Part shown: one piece after another, positions 16,672-25,513 of the stretch
Layout: every line of letters starts with the position of its first letter
Numbering within the stretch: position 1 is the first letter of the stretch
DNA from: Candidatus Binatia bacterium
GTDB lineage: Bacteria; Desulfobacterota; Binatia; HRBIN30
DNA: 55,261 nt
Direction: 5' to 3'
Assembly (NCBI GenBank): GCA_023150935.1
Contig: JAKLJW010000036.1
Coordinates: forward strand, 1 to 55,261
Translations under genes and position numbers: made by a program
Notes under the pieces: model-generated
Databases searched by the model: none
What the model was told of the DNA's origin: nothing
The model's input: the letters and a program-made list of their open reading frames with translations, nothing else

Positions 16672-18087
16672 GTGGCGACACTGCGCCGGCTGACTTCCAA
16701 CAGTGCGGTCGTGGTGGTCGGCAGTGCGCTGCAGCGGCTGCTGACCCTCGGGACGACGTTGCTGCTCGCCCGGGGTCTCGGGGACGAGGAGTTCGGTGTG
16801 TACGCCTTTGTCGGGGCGTACATGATGCTGTTCGGTTTCCTCGTCGATCTCGGCTTCGAGAGAGTGATTGCGCGGGAACTGGCCCGCGACCCGCAGCGGG
16901 TCGGAGTGTTGATGGGCACCGGCTTCATCCTGCGCGGGGCGATGTCGTTGGGGGCGGCGGCCGTGGCGGTGGGGGTCGCGTGGTGGCTCGACTTCGCCGC
17001 GGTGACACGGTGGTGCATCGTTCTTGCCGCGGCCGGCCTGCCGCTTTCGGTCGAGAGCCTGGTGCGGGCCTTCTTCCAGTCGCGGTACGAGATGCACTAC
17101 GCCTACCTGTTGAGCCTGCCGGGGGGAGTGCTGTTCCTGGCCCTGGCCGGAACGATCCTCTGGCTCGGCGGCGGTCTGATCGGCGTATTCGCCGCTGCCC
17201 TGGTTACGGGGGCGACGATCGTGGTGGCGATGCTTTGGGTTGCGCTGCCGCACATGCAGCCGGTGTGGCGGATCGACTGGAGCCTGATCGGTTATCTCTG
17301 GCGGGAGGCGTGGGAGCTGGGCGTGGTCATCGTGATCTGGTTGATCACGATGCGCATCGACCAGATTCTGCTGTACTGGTTGCGCGGACCGGGCGAGGTG
17401 GGCCAGTACGCCGTGGCGGTGAAGATCACGGAAGCGTTGAGTGTCATTCCCGAAGCGGTGACGGCGACGACGTTCCCGTTGTTGGCGGCGGCGATCGGCT
17501 CCGCGCCGGAGCGCGTCGAGTACATCTATCGGTTGGCGATGCGCTATCTGATTCTGCTGGCGTTGCCGGTGGCGCTGGCGGTGTGGTGGTGGCGGGAGGC
17601 GCTGGTTCGTGTCCTGTTCGGCGCCGGCTATGTCGACGGCGGGAGCGATGCGCTGGGGGTGCTGGCGTGGTGGCTGTTCTTTTCTTACACCGCGGCGGTT
17701 TATCTGGGACTGATGATCGTGCGCAGTCAGCAGCGACTGATTGCAGTCATCAGCACGGCGGCGCTGGCGGTGAACGTGGGATTGAATCTGATCTTGATTC
17801 CGCGCTGGGGTGCGAGCGGTGCTGCGGTGGCGATGCTGACGAGCAGTGCGACGAGCTTCGTGCTGTTCTCGATCGCCGCGGACTCGCGGGCGGCGATGCG
17901 CGTCTGTTACGGCGAAGCGGCGCGCCCGGCTGCGGCTCTTGCGGTGGGCGGGCTTGCCGCCGGTCTGCTGGCGCCGTACGCGCTGGGTCCGGTGCTTGCG
18001 GTACCGCTCTACGTTGCCGCACTCGTCCTAATCGGTGGCCTGGGTCGAGAGGACATCGCCTTCGCGCGGCGATTGGTCGTGCGGTGA
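16672..18087 (+). CDS. Polysaccharide flippase, Wzx/MOP family
   Basis: A 471-residue integral membrane protein with about a dozen to fourteen hydrophobic segments spread over its whole length. The N-terminus (SNSAVVVVGSALQRLLTLGT, then LLLARGLGDEEFGVYAFVGA) is characteristic of Wzx-like polysaccharide exporters. It would flip undecaprenyl-diphosphate-linked glycan from the cytoplasmic to the outer face. It starts with GTG at 16672 after a GAGG-type RBS. Its last 60 bases overlap the 3-prime end of the opposing acyltransferase gene. No Wzy polymerase or Wzz chain-length protein is recognisable nearby. Confidence 0.88.
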   Translation: MATLRRLTSNSAVVVVGSALQRLLTLGTTLLLARGLGDEEFGVYAFVGAYMMLFGFLVDLGFERVIARELARDPQRVGVLMGTGFILRGAMSLGAAAVAVGVAWWLDFAAVTRWCIVLAAAGLPLSVESLVRAFFQSRYEMHYAYLLSLPGGVLFLALAGTILWLGGGLIGVFAAALVTGATIVVAMLWVALPHMQPVWRIDWSLIGYLWREAWELGVVIVIWLITMRIDQILLYWLRGPGEVGQYAVAVKITEALSVIPEAVTATTFPLLAAAIGSAPERVEYIYRLAMRYLILLALPVALAVWWWREALVRVLFGAGYVDGGSDALGVLAWWLFFSYTAAVYLGLMIVRSQQRLIAVISTAALAVNVGLNLILIPRWGASGAAVAMLTSSATSFVLFSIAADSRAAMRVCYGEAARPAAALAVGGLAAGLLAPYALGPVLAVPLYVAALVLIGGLGREDIAFARRLVVR

Positions 18088-18774
18088 TGCGGCGGTTGCG
18101 CTGCCGACGATCCTGGCCGGGTTGCCAGCGACAATGGCGTAGTCCGGCACATCGCGCGTGACCACGGCGCCGGCACCGACGATGGCGCCGCGTCCGATGC
18201 GCACCGCTTTGAGCACGATGGCGCCGGCACCCAGCCAGGCGTCGTCCTCGATGACCACCGGGCCGCTGGGAATCGAGCCCGTCAAGCCGTAGTCCGCACG
18301 GCGCAGCAGGGCGTCCGTCGGATGGACGTCCGTGTCGTAGACGAAAACCGAGGGGCCGAGCCGGCAGTGATTGCCGAGCGAAATGCCCTGGACCGCGCAG
18401 AGGATGGTGTTGGGGCCGAGGCTGACGTGATTGCCGATGCGGAGATGGGCCGCGTACGGACCGCCGAGGCCGACGATCCAGGTGCAGGGCGTGCCGATTT
18501 CGACGTGATCGCCGATGGCGATCTCTCCCGAGCCGAGGATCGCCGGTACCGGACCGTGGAGGCGCATGCCTCGGCCGACGCTGGCGCAACGAAAGCGCAG
18601 TATCGGCTCCCGCACGAGGGCCTGCATGACGACGTTCCAGAAGTTACGGACGAGCGGCGTGCCATACAGGAGTGCCTCGCCCAGGGTATTGCCGATCGGT
18701 AGCGCGTATCGGCCCTGCACTTCCGAGAGCTTCCAGATGAGTCGCACGAACGGGTGCACGCGGGGCGCGGACAT
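18028..18774 (-). CDS. Left-handed beta-helix acyltransferase (WcaF/LpxA-like)
   Basis: About 248 residues. Residues 70-225 are hexapeptide repeats of the form [ILV]-G-x4, for example IAIGDHVEIGTPCTWIVGL and VVIEDDAWLGAGAIVLKAV, ending in GNPARIVG, a standard end of sugar O-acetyltransferases. The N-terminal 65 residues are amphipathic and may contact the membrane. It would transfer acetyl or another acyl group from CoA to a sugar OH or amino group. The ATG at 18774 (MSAPRVHP) is preferred; an in-frame ATG at 18843 adds 23 poorly coding residues. It is convergent with, and overlaps, the flippase gene. Confidence 0.85.
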   Translation of the reverse strand: MSAPRVHPFVRLIWKLSEVQGRYALPIGNTLGEALLYGTPLVRNFWNVVMQALVREPILRFRCASVGRGMRLHGPVPAILGSGEIAIGDHVEIGTPCTWIVGLGGPYAAHLRIGNHVSLGPNTILCAVQGISLGNHCRLGPSVFVYDTDVHPTDALLRRADYGLTGSIPSGPVVIEDDAWLGAGAIVLKAVRIGRGAIVGAGAVVTRDVPDYAIVAGNPARIVGSATAASPHDQSPREGDVLSTQATD

Positions 18775-18884
18775 GGCCGGCGCATAGGGGACGTCCGGCC
18801 GGGTGTCAACCCGGCGGCGACCTTCGACGCGATCGATTTCCAAGGTTTACATCGATGTGGGGGTCGGTTAGCGTCTTTCCTACC

Positions 18885-19955
18885 ATGGGACATGCATGGC
18901 TGCGCGGGCCTGGCAGCCCGTTACGCCGCGCGCGGTTGCTGTATGCGAAGAACCGCTACCTCACCCCGCGCCGCCTGCTGAACTACTGGCACGTCCAGCA
19001 CGAGATGAAGGCCGGCCGGACAACGCTGCGGTCGCGCCCGTACGAGCTGTGCATCGACACCACCAACAAGTGCAACCTCGGGTGCCCTTACTGCCCGACG
19101 GGCCGCAAACAGCCCGGACGCGGCAAGGGCAGCATGCCTTTCGACGTCTTTGCGTCGATCGTCGACGAGCTGGCGCCGTATGCGTTCACGCTCGAACTCT
19201 ACAACTGGGGCGAGCCGTTCTTCACGCCGGACCTGCCGCGGCTGATCGCGCACGCTTACCGCCGCCGTCTGGCGACGCTCATATCGAGTAACCTGAGCTT
19301 CTCGCTGAGCGACGACTACATCCGCAGCATCGTCGAATCGGGGCTGACCTACCTGACCGCGGCCATCGATGGCGTCGACCAGGAATCGTACGAGATCTAC
19401 CGGCGCGGCGGGCGCTTCGATCGCGTCGTCGAGAACCTGCGCCGCATCGTGCGACTGAAGCGCGAGTTGAACCGCGACCTGCCGAGCGTGTGCTGGCAGT
19501 ACCTGATCTTCGCGCACAACGAAGACCGCGTCGACGAAGCCCGTCGTCTGGCCGCGGAAATCGGCGTCGACAAGTTCATCGCCTCGGCCGGCCTGTACGA
19601 CGACCCGAGCTGGGCCCCGAAGGGCGATTACGGGATGCCCTACCTCGAAATGCACCAGAACCGCTGCACTTGGTTGTGGACCAGGGCGGTCTTCCACTGG
19701 GACGGTGGCATGGCCTCGTGCTGCATGGGGTACGACAAGCAAGATGACTTCGCCGATTGGGCGCCGGGGGATTTCGGGCGCCTGTGGAACAACGAGAAGT
19801 TCGTCGCGGCGCGCCGCATCTGGACCGAGCCGCAGTCGGCGCTGCCGGCCGGCCACTACTGCACCGAATGCGACAAGGTACGCTTCTATCGTGGCCTGCC
19901 GCTGCGGTCGCGGATGAAACCGGCCCCGGCGTTGAGGCAACAGGCGACGGGCTGA
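18885..19955 (+). CDS. Radical SAM/SPASM protein, first of three paralogs
   Basis: A 356-residue protein. The radical SAM motif CNLGCPYC gives Cys63, Cys67 and Cys70. The core continues with LELYNWGEPFF (the GGEP-like motif), SSNLSF, AAIDGVDQESYEIYRRGG and WQYLIFAHNEDR. The C-terminal 90 residues hold six Cys (NRCTWLW, ASCCMGY, YCTECDK) resembling a SPASM/twitch region that would bind auxiliary Fe-S. Reaction unknown; related enzymes in polysaccharide clusters act on sugars or lipid carriers. The start at 18885 matches the N-terminal length of the paralog at 19990-21054; an ATG at 18855 is possible. It ends 34 bases from the convergent second paralog. Confidence 0.87.
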   Translation: MGHAWLRGPGSPLRRARLLYAKNRYLTPRRLLNYWHVQHEMKAGRTTLRSRPYELCIDTTNKCNLGCPYCPTGRKQPGRGKGSMPFDVFASIVDELAPYAFTLELYNWGEPFFTPDLPRLIAHAYRRRLATLISSNLSFSLSDDYIRSIVESGLTYLTAAIDGVDQESYEIYRRGGRFDRVVENLRRIVRLKRELNRDLPSVCWQYLIFAHNEDRVDEARRLAAEIGVDKFIASAGLYDDPSWAPKGDYGMPYLEMHQNRCTWLWTRAVFHWDGGMASCCMGYDKQDDFADWAPGDFGRLWNNEKFVAARRIWTEPQSALPAGHYCTECDKVRFYRGLPLRSRMKPAPALRQQATG

Positions 19956-19989
19956 GGCCCGCGTGACGAAGCCGGGGGCGCGATCGATC

Positions 19990-21054
19990 TCAACTCGCTT
20001 TCGTTGCCGCCGGCTGAGGCTTGGTCTTCGATAGTTGCGGTAGCCCGCGATAGAAACGCACCTTGTCGCAGGAGGTGCAGTAGTGGCCCGCCGGGAGAGG
20101 TGACTCCCGCTCGGTCCAGATGCGCCGGGCGGCCACGAACTTGTCGTTGTTCCACAGGCGCCGAAACTCCCCCGGCGCCCAGTCGGCGAAGTCGTCGTGT
20201 TTGTCGTAGCCCATGCAGCACGAGGCCCAGCCGCCGTCCCAGTGAAACACAGCCGAGTTCCACAGCCACACGCAGCGGTTTTCGTGGACCTGGAGGTATT
20301 CCATCGAGTAATTGCCCGCGGGTTCCCAACTGGCGTCGTCGTAGGTCCCCGCCAGTGCCCGGAACCCGTCGAGCCCGAGTGCCGCTGCCAGCTCGCGCGC
20401 TTCGCCGACCCGATCTTCGTTCGGTGCGAAGATGAGGTACTGCCAGGTGATGCGTGGCGTGTCGCTGCCCATCCGGCGCTTGAGTCGCACGAAGGTGCGC
20501 AGGTTCTCGACGACGCGGTCGAACTTGCCGCCGCGGCGGTAGATTTCGTACGAGCGCTGATCCGCCCCGTCGACCGAAGCGGTGAGATAGGTGAGGCCGC
20601 TGCGGATGATCGTGCCGATCTGTTCCTCCGTGAGGGCAAAGCTGAGGTTGCTCGAGATGGTTGTGATCAACCCCTTGCGGTGTGCGTATTCCACGAGGCG
20701 GGGCAACTCGGGGTTCAGGAACGGCTCGCCCCAGTCGAACAGATCCAGCGAGAAGGCGTACGGCGCCAGCTCGTCGAGGATCGAGGCGAAGGTTGCGAAC
20801 GAGACGTTGCCGCGCGGCCGCCCCTCGTTACGCCGGCCGGTCGGACAGAAAGGACAGCGGAGGTTGCACTTGTTGCTGACGTCGATCGTCAGCTTGTAAG
20901 GCCGCGAGCGCAGCGTCGTGCGGCCGAGACGCATCTCCAACTTGTTGAGCAGGGCGTTGAACAGACGCCGTGGGGTCAGGTTGGGGTTCTTCTCCAGCGC
21001 CGCGCGCACGGACGACGGCGCGAGTGGCGCAAGAACGCGAGTTACGATGGCCAC
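19990..21054 (-). CDS. Radical SAM/SPASM protein, second of three paralogs, opposite strand
   Basis: A 354-residue protein highly similar along its length to the flanking paralogs. It has CNLRCPFC, LDLFDWGEPFL, SSNLSFALT, ASVDGADQRSYEIYRRGG, WQYLIFAPNEDR, the Cys-rich end NRCVWLWNSAVFHWDGG, ASCCMGYDK and YCTSCDKVRFYRGLP. Gene order plus, minus, plus with the same family is unusual and suggests duplication with inversion. It starts 90 bases from the divergent third paralog. No other function is evident. Confidence 0.87.
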   Translation of the reverse strand: MAIVTRVLAPLAPSSVRAALEKNPNLTPRRLFNALLNKLEMRLGRTTLRSRPYKLTIDVSNKCNLRCPFCPTGRRNEGRPRGNVSFATFASILDELAPYAFSLDLFDWGEPFLNPELPRLVEYAHRKGLITTISSNLSFALTEEQIGTIIRSGLTYLTASVDGADQRSYEIYRRGGKFDRVVENLRTFVRLKRRMGSDTPRITWQYLIFAPNEDRVGEARELAAALGLDGFRALAGTYDDASWEPAGNYSMEYLQVHENRCVWLWNSAVFHWDGGWASCCMGYDKHDDFADWAPGEFRRLWNNDKFVAARRIWTERESPLPAGHYCTSCDKVRFYRGLPQLSKTKPQPAATKAS

Positions 21055-21144
21055 CGGATCACCTTAGCACGGACCGCCGACCCATCGGCAATCGGGCGCT
21101 CCGGGCGTTGTGCGACCGGAACATGCCGAGCTACGATCGGTGCA

Positions 21145-22146
21145 GTGGCCCGTAAACACCACACTCTGCGCCGCATCTTGAACCGCTTCGCGGTCCAGGC
21201 CGAAATGAAGCTCGGCCGCAACCGCTTGTGGTCCTACCCGTTCGAGCTCTGCATCGACGTCACCAACAAGTGCAATCTGCACTGTCCCTACTGTCCGACC
21301 GGACGCGGCGAGCAGGGGGGGCGCGGACGCGGAACCGTTTCGTACGAGCTGTTCGCCGCCATCCTCGACGAACTCGGGCCGTACGCCTACGACCTCGAGC
21401 TGTTCAACTGGGGCGAGCCCTTCTTCAATCGCGACCTGCCGCGGTTAATCGCTTACGCGACCGGCAAGCGCGTGCGTACCGCCGTCTCGACGAACCTGAG
21501 CTTCCCGATGACCGAGGAATACGTCCGCTCCGTGGTAACGGCCGGCCTCGGCTCCCTTACCGCCGCTATCGACGGGGTCGATCAGGCGTCGTACGAACGC
21601 TACCGGCGGGGCGGCAACTTCGAGCTGGCGATCCACAATCTCGAGACGTTCGTGCGGGTGAAACGGGCGTTGGGTTCGCCGACGCCGGACATCTGCTGGC
21701 AGTATCTGGTGTTCGCGCACAACGAGTCGGCGATCGAGCGGGCACGCGCGATGGCGGCGGAGATCGGGACGGACTACTTCTCGGTCGCAGCCGGCCTGCA
21801 CGCCGACCCCGCGTGGACACCGCAGGGGCGCTACAACGTCGACTACCTCAAGGTACACGCGAACCGGTGTACGTTCCTGTGGGAGAAAGCGGTCTTTCAC
21901 TGGGACGGAGGCTTCGCTTCGTGCTGCGCGGGTTTCAACAAGCACGACGACTTCGACACGTTCCGCGCCGGCGATTTCCGCCGCCTGTGGAACAACGACA
22001 AGTTCGTGGCCGCGCGGCGCATCTGGACGGACCGCGACTCGGCGTTGCCGGAAGGCCACTTCTGCACCGAGTGCGACAAGGTGCGACTGTATCGTGGCCT
22101 GCCGCTGCGTTCGCCGGCACCGGCGCGGCCAGTCAGTGCCGCCTGA
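21145..22146 (+). CDS. Radical SAM/SPASM protein, third of three paralogs
   Basis: A 333-residue protein with CNLHCPYC, LELFNWGEPFFNRD, STNLSF, AAIDGVDQASYERYRRGG, WQYLVFAHNES, NRCTFLWEKAVFHWDGG, ASCCAGFNK and FCTECDKVRLYRGLP. The start is the GTG at 21145 (Val-Ala-Arg-Lys); the much longer open frame upstream is antisense to the second paralog and rejected. It is the most diverged in the middle region and has a shorter N-terminus, lacking the first 20 or so residues seen in the other two. It probably has its own promoter in the 90-base divergent gap. Confidence 0.86.
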   Translation: MARKHHTLRRILNRFAVQAEMKLGRNRLWSYPFELCIDVTNKCNLHCPYCPTGRGEQGGRGRGTVSYELFAAILDELGPYAYDLELFNWGEPFFNRDLPRLIAYATGKRVRTAVSTNLSFPMTEEYVRSVVTAGLGSLTAAIDGVDQASYERYRRGGNFELAIHNLETFVRVKRALGSPTPDICWQYLVFAHNESAIERARAMAAEIGTDYFSVAAGLHADPAWTPQGRYNVDYLKVHANRCTFLWEKAVFHWDGGFASCCAGFNKHDDFDTFRAGDFRRLWNNDKFVAARRIWTDRDSALPEGHFCTECDKVRLYRGLPLRSPAPARPVSAA

Positions 22147-22273
22147 GCCCGAGCCCCTGGGGGACATCGGAGGTCTTCCTGCGCGAGGTGGCCTTTCTCT
22201 ACGGGGATAGTACGGGGCTCCCCACGCCGAGCGCGGGCGACGCCGTCCGCCGCGAGGCCGAGTAGTCTGGCGG

Positions 22274-22396
22274 CTACAGGGCGTCCTCCTCGATCTGGTT
22301 GAAAAGCAGCAACGATAGAAGGAGATAAATTACGAGGATTGCCCCGAAGGCGCCTCGTTCGGCGCGGGTCGCGGCGTTAGAACCGGTCGATTCCAT
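22274..22396 (-). CDS. Small 40-residue single-span membrane protein (candidate)
   Basis: ATG at 22396 to TAG at 22274. Codon by codon the product has a polar front with Arg11 and Arg14, one hydrophobic helix of about 17 residues (AFGAILVIYLLLSLLLF) and an acidic end (QIEEDAL). The layout, positive inside then helix then acidic tail, is that of a real single-pass membrane protein. It lies in an otherwise empty gap and is divergent from the FkbM gene. No strong RBS precedes it, so expression is uncertain. I do not recognise a family. Confidence 0.42.
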   Translation of the reverse strand: MESTGSNAATRAERGAFGAILVIYLLLSLLLFNQIEEDAL

Positions 22397-22443
22397 GATA
22401 GTGCAACGTGCGTGCGTATAGCGGGAACCCCGATCAGGAGAAC

Positions 22444-23238
22444 ATGGAAGACGTGAAATCGGAAGCCGAAAGCCGGGAAGGGGAGGTGGCGGGTGTGGTT
22501 CCCTGGCGACTCCGCGCTGCCGTGCGTCGGGCCAACCGCCCGGGATTCTTCTTCGTCAACATCGGCGCCAACGACGGCGTCAGCAACGACTACGTCTATC
22601 CGTTCCTCTGCGAGTACGGCTGGCGCGGCCTCGCCGTGGAGCCGCTCGATGAGCGTTTCGCCGCGCTGGCTCGCAACTACGCCCGCTTTCCCCGGGTGAT
22701 TCTGGAACGGGCGGCGATTTCCGCCACGCCGCGCGCTCTCCACTTCCTTGCGCCGACGCCGGCTTACGACCGCCCTTGGATTCAGCAGGTGGGCTCGCTG
22801 GATCGCGCCCTGCTGCTGAAGACGATCGAGGGTATGCGCGCGTGGGAAATGGATGGCCCGGTGCCGGCGGATATCGAGCGAGCCATAGTTTCGGTCGACG
22901 TCCCCTGCCTGTCATTTGCGGCGTTGATGGAGAAGCACCACGTCGAGGCGATCGACTTCCTCAGCATCGATGCCGAGGGCTCCGACTACGAGATCTTCTG
23001 CTCCATCGACTGCGCACGCTACCGGCCGCGCATCCTCGTCATCGAGACCGGGAACATGACCGCCGCGCAGCGCAGCGACTTCGACGCCCGGCTCGTCCGG
23101 CTCGGTCTCGCTTTCCTGACGCGTCTGGACTTCCTCACCGAAGCGTTTGTCGAGCGCGAGCTGCTGCCGCCGTGGCCTCGGCTCCGCCTGGAAATCGCCC
23201 GGGCCTGCCGCCGCCTGCGAGATCTGGCCTCGATCTAA
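22444..23238 (+). CDS. FkbM-family methyltransferase
   Basis: A 264-residue protein. The FkbM core begins at about residue 33 with FFFVNIGANDGVSNDY, then GLAVEPLDERF and, further on, the characteristic DFLSIDAEGSDYEIF and ILVIETGNM. Family members methylate hydroxyl groups of sugars, lipids or polyketides. The ATG at 22444 has AGGAG just upstream and is preferred to the GTG at 22408. In this locus a sugar hydroxyl on the glycan is the likely target. The sulfatase-like gene follows after about 125 bases. Confidence 0.88.
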   Translation: MEDVKSEAESREGEVAGVVPWRLRAAVRRANRPGFFFVNIGANDGVSNDYVYPFLCEYGWRGLAVEPLDERFAALARNYARFPRVILERAAISATPRALHFLAPTPAYDRPWIQQVGSLDRALLLKTIEGMRAWEMDGPVPADIERAIVSVDVPCLSFAALMEKHHVEAIDFLSIDAEGSDYEIFCSIDCARYRPRILVIETGNMTAAQRSDFDARLVRLGLAFLTRLDFLTEAFVERELLPPWPRLRLEIARACRRLRDLASI

Positions 23239-23363
23239 AATACCTGGACGCCATGGATTGGCCCCGGGCTCGTTTGGTCAGACCATGGGTTGCCGGACGA
23301 CAACCCGTACCGTTGTTCTCCGGTTGGCGTGTACAAACCAGGGACCGCGGGTTACGGTCAGAC
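23238..23363. other. Short gap with a small GGGTTG palindrome
   Basis: Bases 23288-23306 (GGGTTGCCGGACGACAACCC) form a short inverted repeat related to the GCGGGC palindromes elsewhere in the window. Nothing else is seen before the next start codon. Confidence 0.5.
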
Positions 23364-24779
23364 GTGCCGCGTCTACGCAGCAGGCTGGTTCCGGTCTCCG
23401 GCGTGCTTTCGGTTATCGCCGCCGTCTGTCTCGTCGGGTGCCATAGGGAACGGCCAGGCCCACCGCCCGACGTCTTCATCCTTCTCATCGATACGCTGCG
23501 CGCCGACCGGGTCGGATGGTACGGCGACGGCCGGGGTATGACCCCGGCTCTGGATCGCCTCGCGGCCGGGGGAACAGTCTTCCAGCGTGCCTATGCGGCG
23601 AGCTCCTGGACTAACCCGTCGATCGCGTCGCTGTTCACGTCGCGCTTCCCGTCTCAGCACGGCGTCTCCCGCTTCGAATCCGTCCTCGCCCCTGACGAAC
23701 TAACCCTCGCCGAGGAGTTGGCGGCGCGGGGCTACGCTACCGCAGGGTTCTCGGCCAACCTGCTGATCCATACCGGCGTCGGTTTCGGGCAGGGCTTCGA
23801 CACTTACCGCATCTACCACAGCGGTTCCGTGAAGGATCGGGCACACCGCCTCGATACCGACGCATTGGCATGGATAGACGGCACGCGTGCGGCCGCACCT
23901 GCCAGGCCGCTCTTCGTGTACATGCACTACATGGAGGCGCACGAGCCGCTGCAGCCTCCACGCGATCTGCTCCATCGGCTTGGCGCGGCTCGGGGCTGGA
24001 CCGCCGAATATATCGCCGCACTCGAGAAACTGGCGAGCGGGGCGCCACCACTGGATAAGATGGATAGCGCCACCATCCGGCTGGCAGAGGATCTGTACGA
24101 CGCGGAGATCGTAAGCCTAGACGCCGAGATCGGCCGCTTCCTTGCTGAACTGGAGCGCCGCGGCCTGCGGGACAACGCGATCGTCGTTGTCAGCTCCGAC
24201 CACGGCGAGGAATTCCTCGAACACGGGGGCGTCGGACACGGTCACACCCTGCACGAGGAACTCATTCGCGTGCCGTTGCTCATCTCGCTTCCGGGACAGA
24301 AGACCAGGAACGACGTTTACGACGAGGTCTCGCTCGTCGACGTGGCGCCGACCTTGATCGAGGCGATCGGCGCCGTACCGCCGCCGGCCTTCGAGGGGCG
24401 CCCTCGGCGGACGGCTCTGGAGGGCTCGTGTTTGCGCCGGATGTGGGAGGCTTACTTCGGTCAGTGGCGTGCCTTCAGCGAGCTTCCCGAGTTCGGGGCG
24501 TCGCCGCAGCGGCCGAAGACGCAGGGCCGCACGCTCGTCGAAGGCCGCGGCAAGGTCATCGAGCACCGCGACGGCCGCATCGAGGCATTCGATCTCGTCT
24601 CGGATCCGCACGAAAAGAACCCGGGCGCGCTGCCGGTCGGCCAACGCGATCGACTGGTTACTCGGCTCCAGCGCACTGTGGCCGACCTGGGCCGCGGCCG
24701 GTCCTCTGCCGGCACCGCGGCCATCGACGACGAGACGCGCGACCGGATGCGCGCCCTCGGATACGATCCCGAGAACTGA
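23364..24779 (+). CDS. Sulfatase-like (alkaline phosphatase superfamily) lipoprotein
   Basis: A 471-residue protein with lipobox Leu-Val-Gly-Cys (Cys26), so exported and lipid-anchored. The sulfatase-like domain shows FILLIDTLRADRVGWYG (metal-binding Asp), the active-site segment SSWTNPSIASLFTSR, a metal site VVSSDHGEEFLEHGG, and an end of the form MRALGYDPEN. The sulfatase CxPSR nucleophile position is occupied by Thr (T-N-P-S), as in phosphoglycerol-transferase relatives, so it need not be a sulfatase; phosphoryl transfer or hydrolysis on glycans is possible. It starts with GTG at 23364; GTG at 23403 would remove part of the signal. Related genes are at 28876 and 33868. Confidence 0.84.
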   Translation: MPRLRSRLVPVSGVLSVIAAVCLVGCHRERPGPPPDVFILLIDTLRADRVGWYGDGRGMTPALDRLAAGGTVFQRAYAASSWTNPSIASLFTSRFPSQHGVSRFESVLAPDELTLAEELAARGYATAGFSANLLIHTGVGFGQGFDTYRIYHSGSVKDRAHRLDTDALAWIDGTRAAAPARPLFVYMHYMEAHEPLQPPRDLLHRLGAARGWTAEYIAALEKLASGAPPLDKMDSATIRLAEDLYDAEIVSLDAEIGRFLAELERRGLRDNAIVVVSSDHGEEFLEHGGVGHGHTLHEELIRVPLLISLPGQKTRNDVYDEVSLVDVAPTLIEAIGAVPPPAFEGRPRRTALEGSCLRRMWEAYFGQWRAFSELPEFGASPQRPKTQGRTLVEGRGKVIEHRDGRIEAFDLVSDPHEKNPGALPVGQRDRLVTRLQRTVADLGRGRSSAGTAAIDDETRDRMRALGYDPEN

Positions 24780-24834
24780 AAGGCGTCCGGTGGGCCGCGG
24801 CGGTCAGGTCATCGAGCCGTGCACTCACGCCACT

Positions 24835-25401
24835 CTACGAGAAACGGAACTGCTGCGATTGCGGATCGGCCAGCCACTCCGCCAGCGCCGGCGCCTGCTC
24901 GTCCTTCTCCGAGACGATGGGCGGGATATCGCGCGGCCAGTCGATCGCCAGTGCCGGATCGTTCCACCGGATCCCGCCTTCGCCGCCGGGGCCGTGCGGG
25001 GCCGTGCATTCGTAGATGACGATGGTATCGTCGGCGAGCGCGAAGGTGCCGTGCGCGAATCCAGGAGGAACCCAGACCACCCGATGGTTGCTGCCGGTGA
25101 GCTCGACGGCGGCGTGGTCGCCGCACGTGGGCGATCCGTGCCGGACGTCCACCACGACGTCGATCACGCCGCCGGCGATGCAGCGCACCAGCTTGCCCAT
25201 CGGCGGGTTCCACTGGAAATGCAGACCGCGCACAACGCCGCGTTTCGAGTACGTCTGAATGGCCTGCTTGAAGACGCTCGGAACCCCGAGCGCTTCGAGA
25301 TCCTCCGCGACCCAGGACTGCAACAGGAAGCCGCGGTTGTCGTGGAAGTGCCTGGCGGTGAAGACCACCAGGCCGGGAAGGGCGGATGCGGGGCGGAGCA
25401 T
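24835..25401 (-). CDS. rfbC: dTDP-4-dehydrorhamnose 3,5-epimerase
   Basis: A 188-residue cupin of the usual family length. It has VVRGLHFQ with the catalytic base His61, KLVRCIAGGVIDVVVDVR, VWVPPGFAHGTFAL, Tyr130 in IVIYECT, and the closing GIRWNDPALAIDWP. It converts dTDP-4-dehydro-6-deoxy-D-glucose to the L-lyxo form, the step before RfbD. A second dTDP-rhamnose gene (rfbD) lies about 29 kb away; rfbA and rfbB are absent from the window. A close relative acting on CDP or GDP sugars cannot be excluded. A G-rich octamer array separates it from the SDR gene upstream on the same strand. Confidence 0.9.
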   Translation of the reverse strand: MLRPASALPGLVVFTARHFHDNRGFLLQSWVAEDLEALGVPSVFKQAIQTYSKRGVVRGLHFQWNPPMGKLVRCIAGGVIDVVVDVRHGSPTCGDHAAVELTGSNHRVVWVPPGFAHGTFALADDTIVIYECTAPHGPGGEGGIRWNDPALAIDWPRDIPPIVSEKDEQAPALAEWLADPQSQQFRFS

Positions 25402-25495
25402 GGGGTCTTGGGGTCTTGAGGTCTTGGGGTCTTGGGGTCTTGGGGGCTTGGGGTCTTGGGGGCTTGGGGTCTTGGGGGCTTGCGGGGCTTGCGGG
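25401..25495 (+). repeat. G-rich octamer array, second copy
   Basis: About 11 degenerate copies of TGGGGTCT/TGGGGGCT continue from the rfbC start codon to near the end of the SDR gene. It is the same unit as at 5443-5570. On the minus strand it separates the SDR gene from rfbC, so transcription of rfbC would pass a C-rich leader, with the G-rich strand as template. Confidence 0.9.
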
Positions 25496-25513
25496 GGGGC
25501 TGCGAAGTTCCGC

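Noticed and set aside
18921..20639. 572-codon minus-strand frame
   Set aside because: Reads antisense through one radical SAM gene and out of frame in another; no signal or domain.
20197..21144. N-terminal extension of the third radical SAM gene
   Set aside because: It is antisense to the second paralog and has no protein character; the GTG at 21145 begins the conserved domain.
22776..23363. Longer start for the sulfatase-like gene at 23364
   Set aside because: The extra 196 codons overlap FkbM in another frame and lack a signal peptide.
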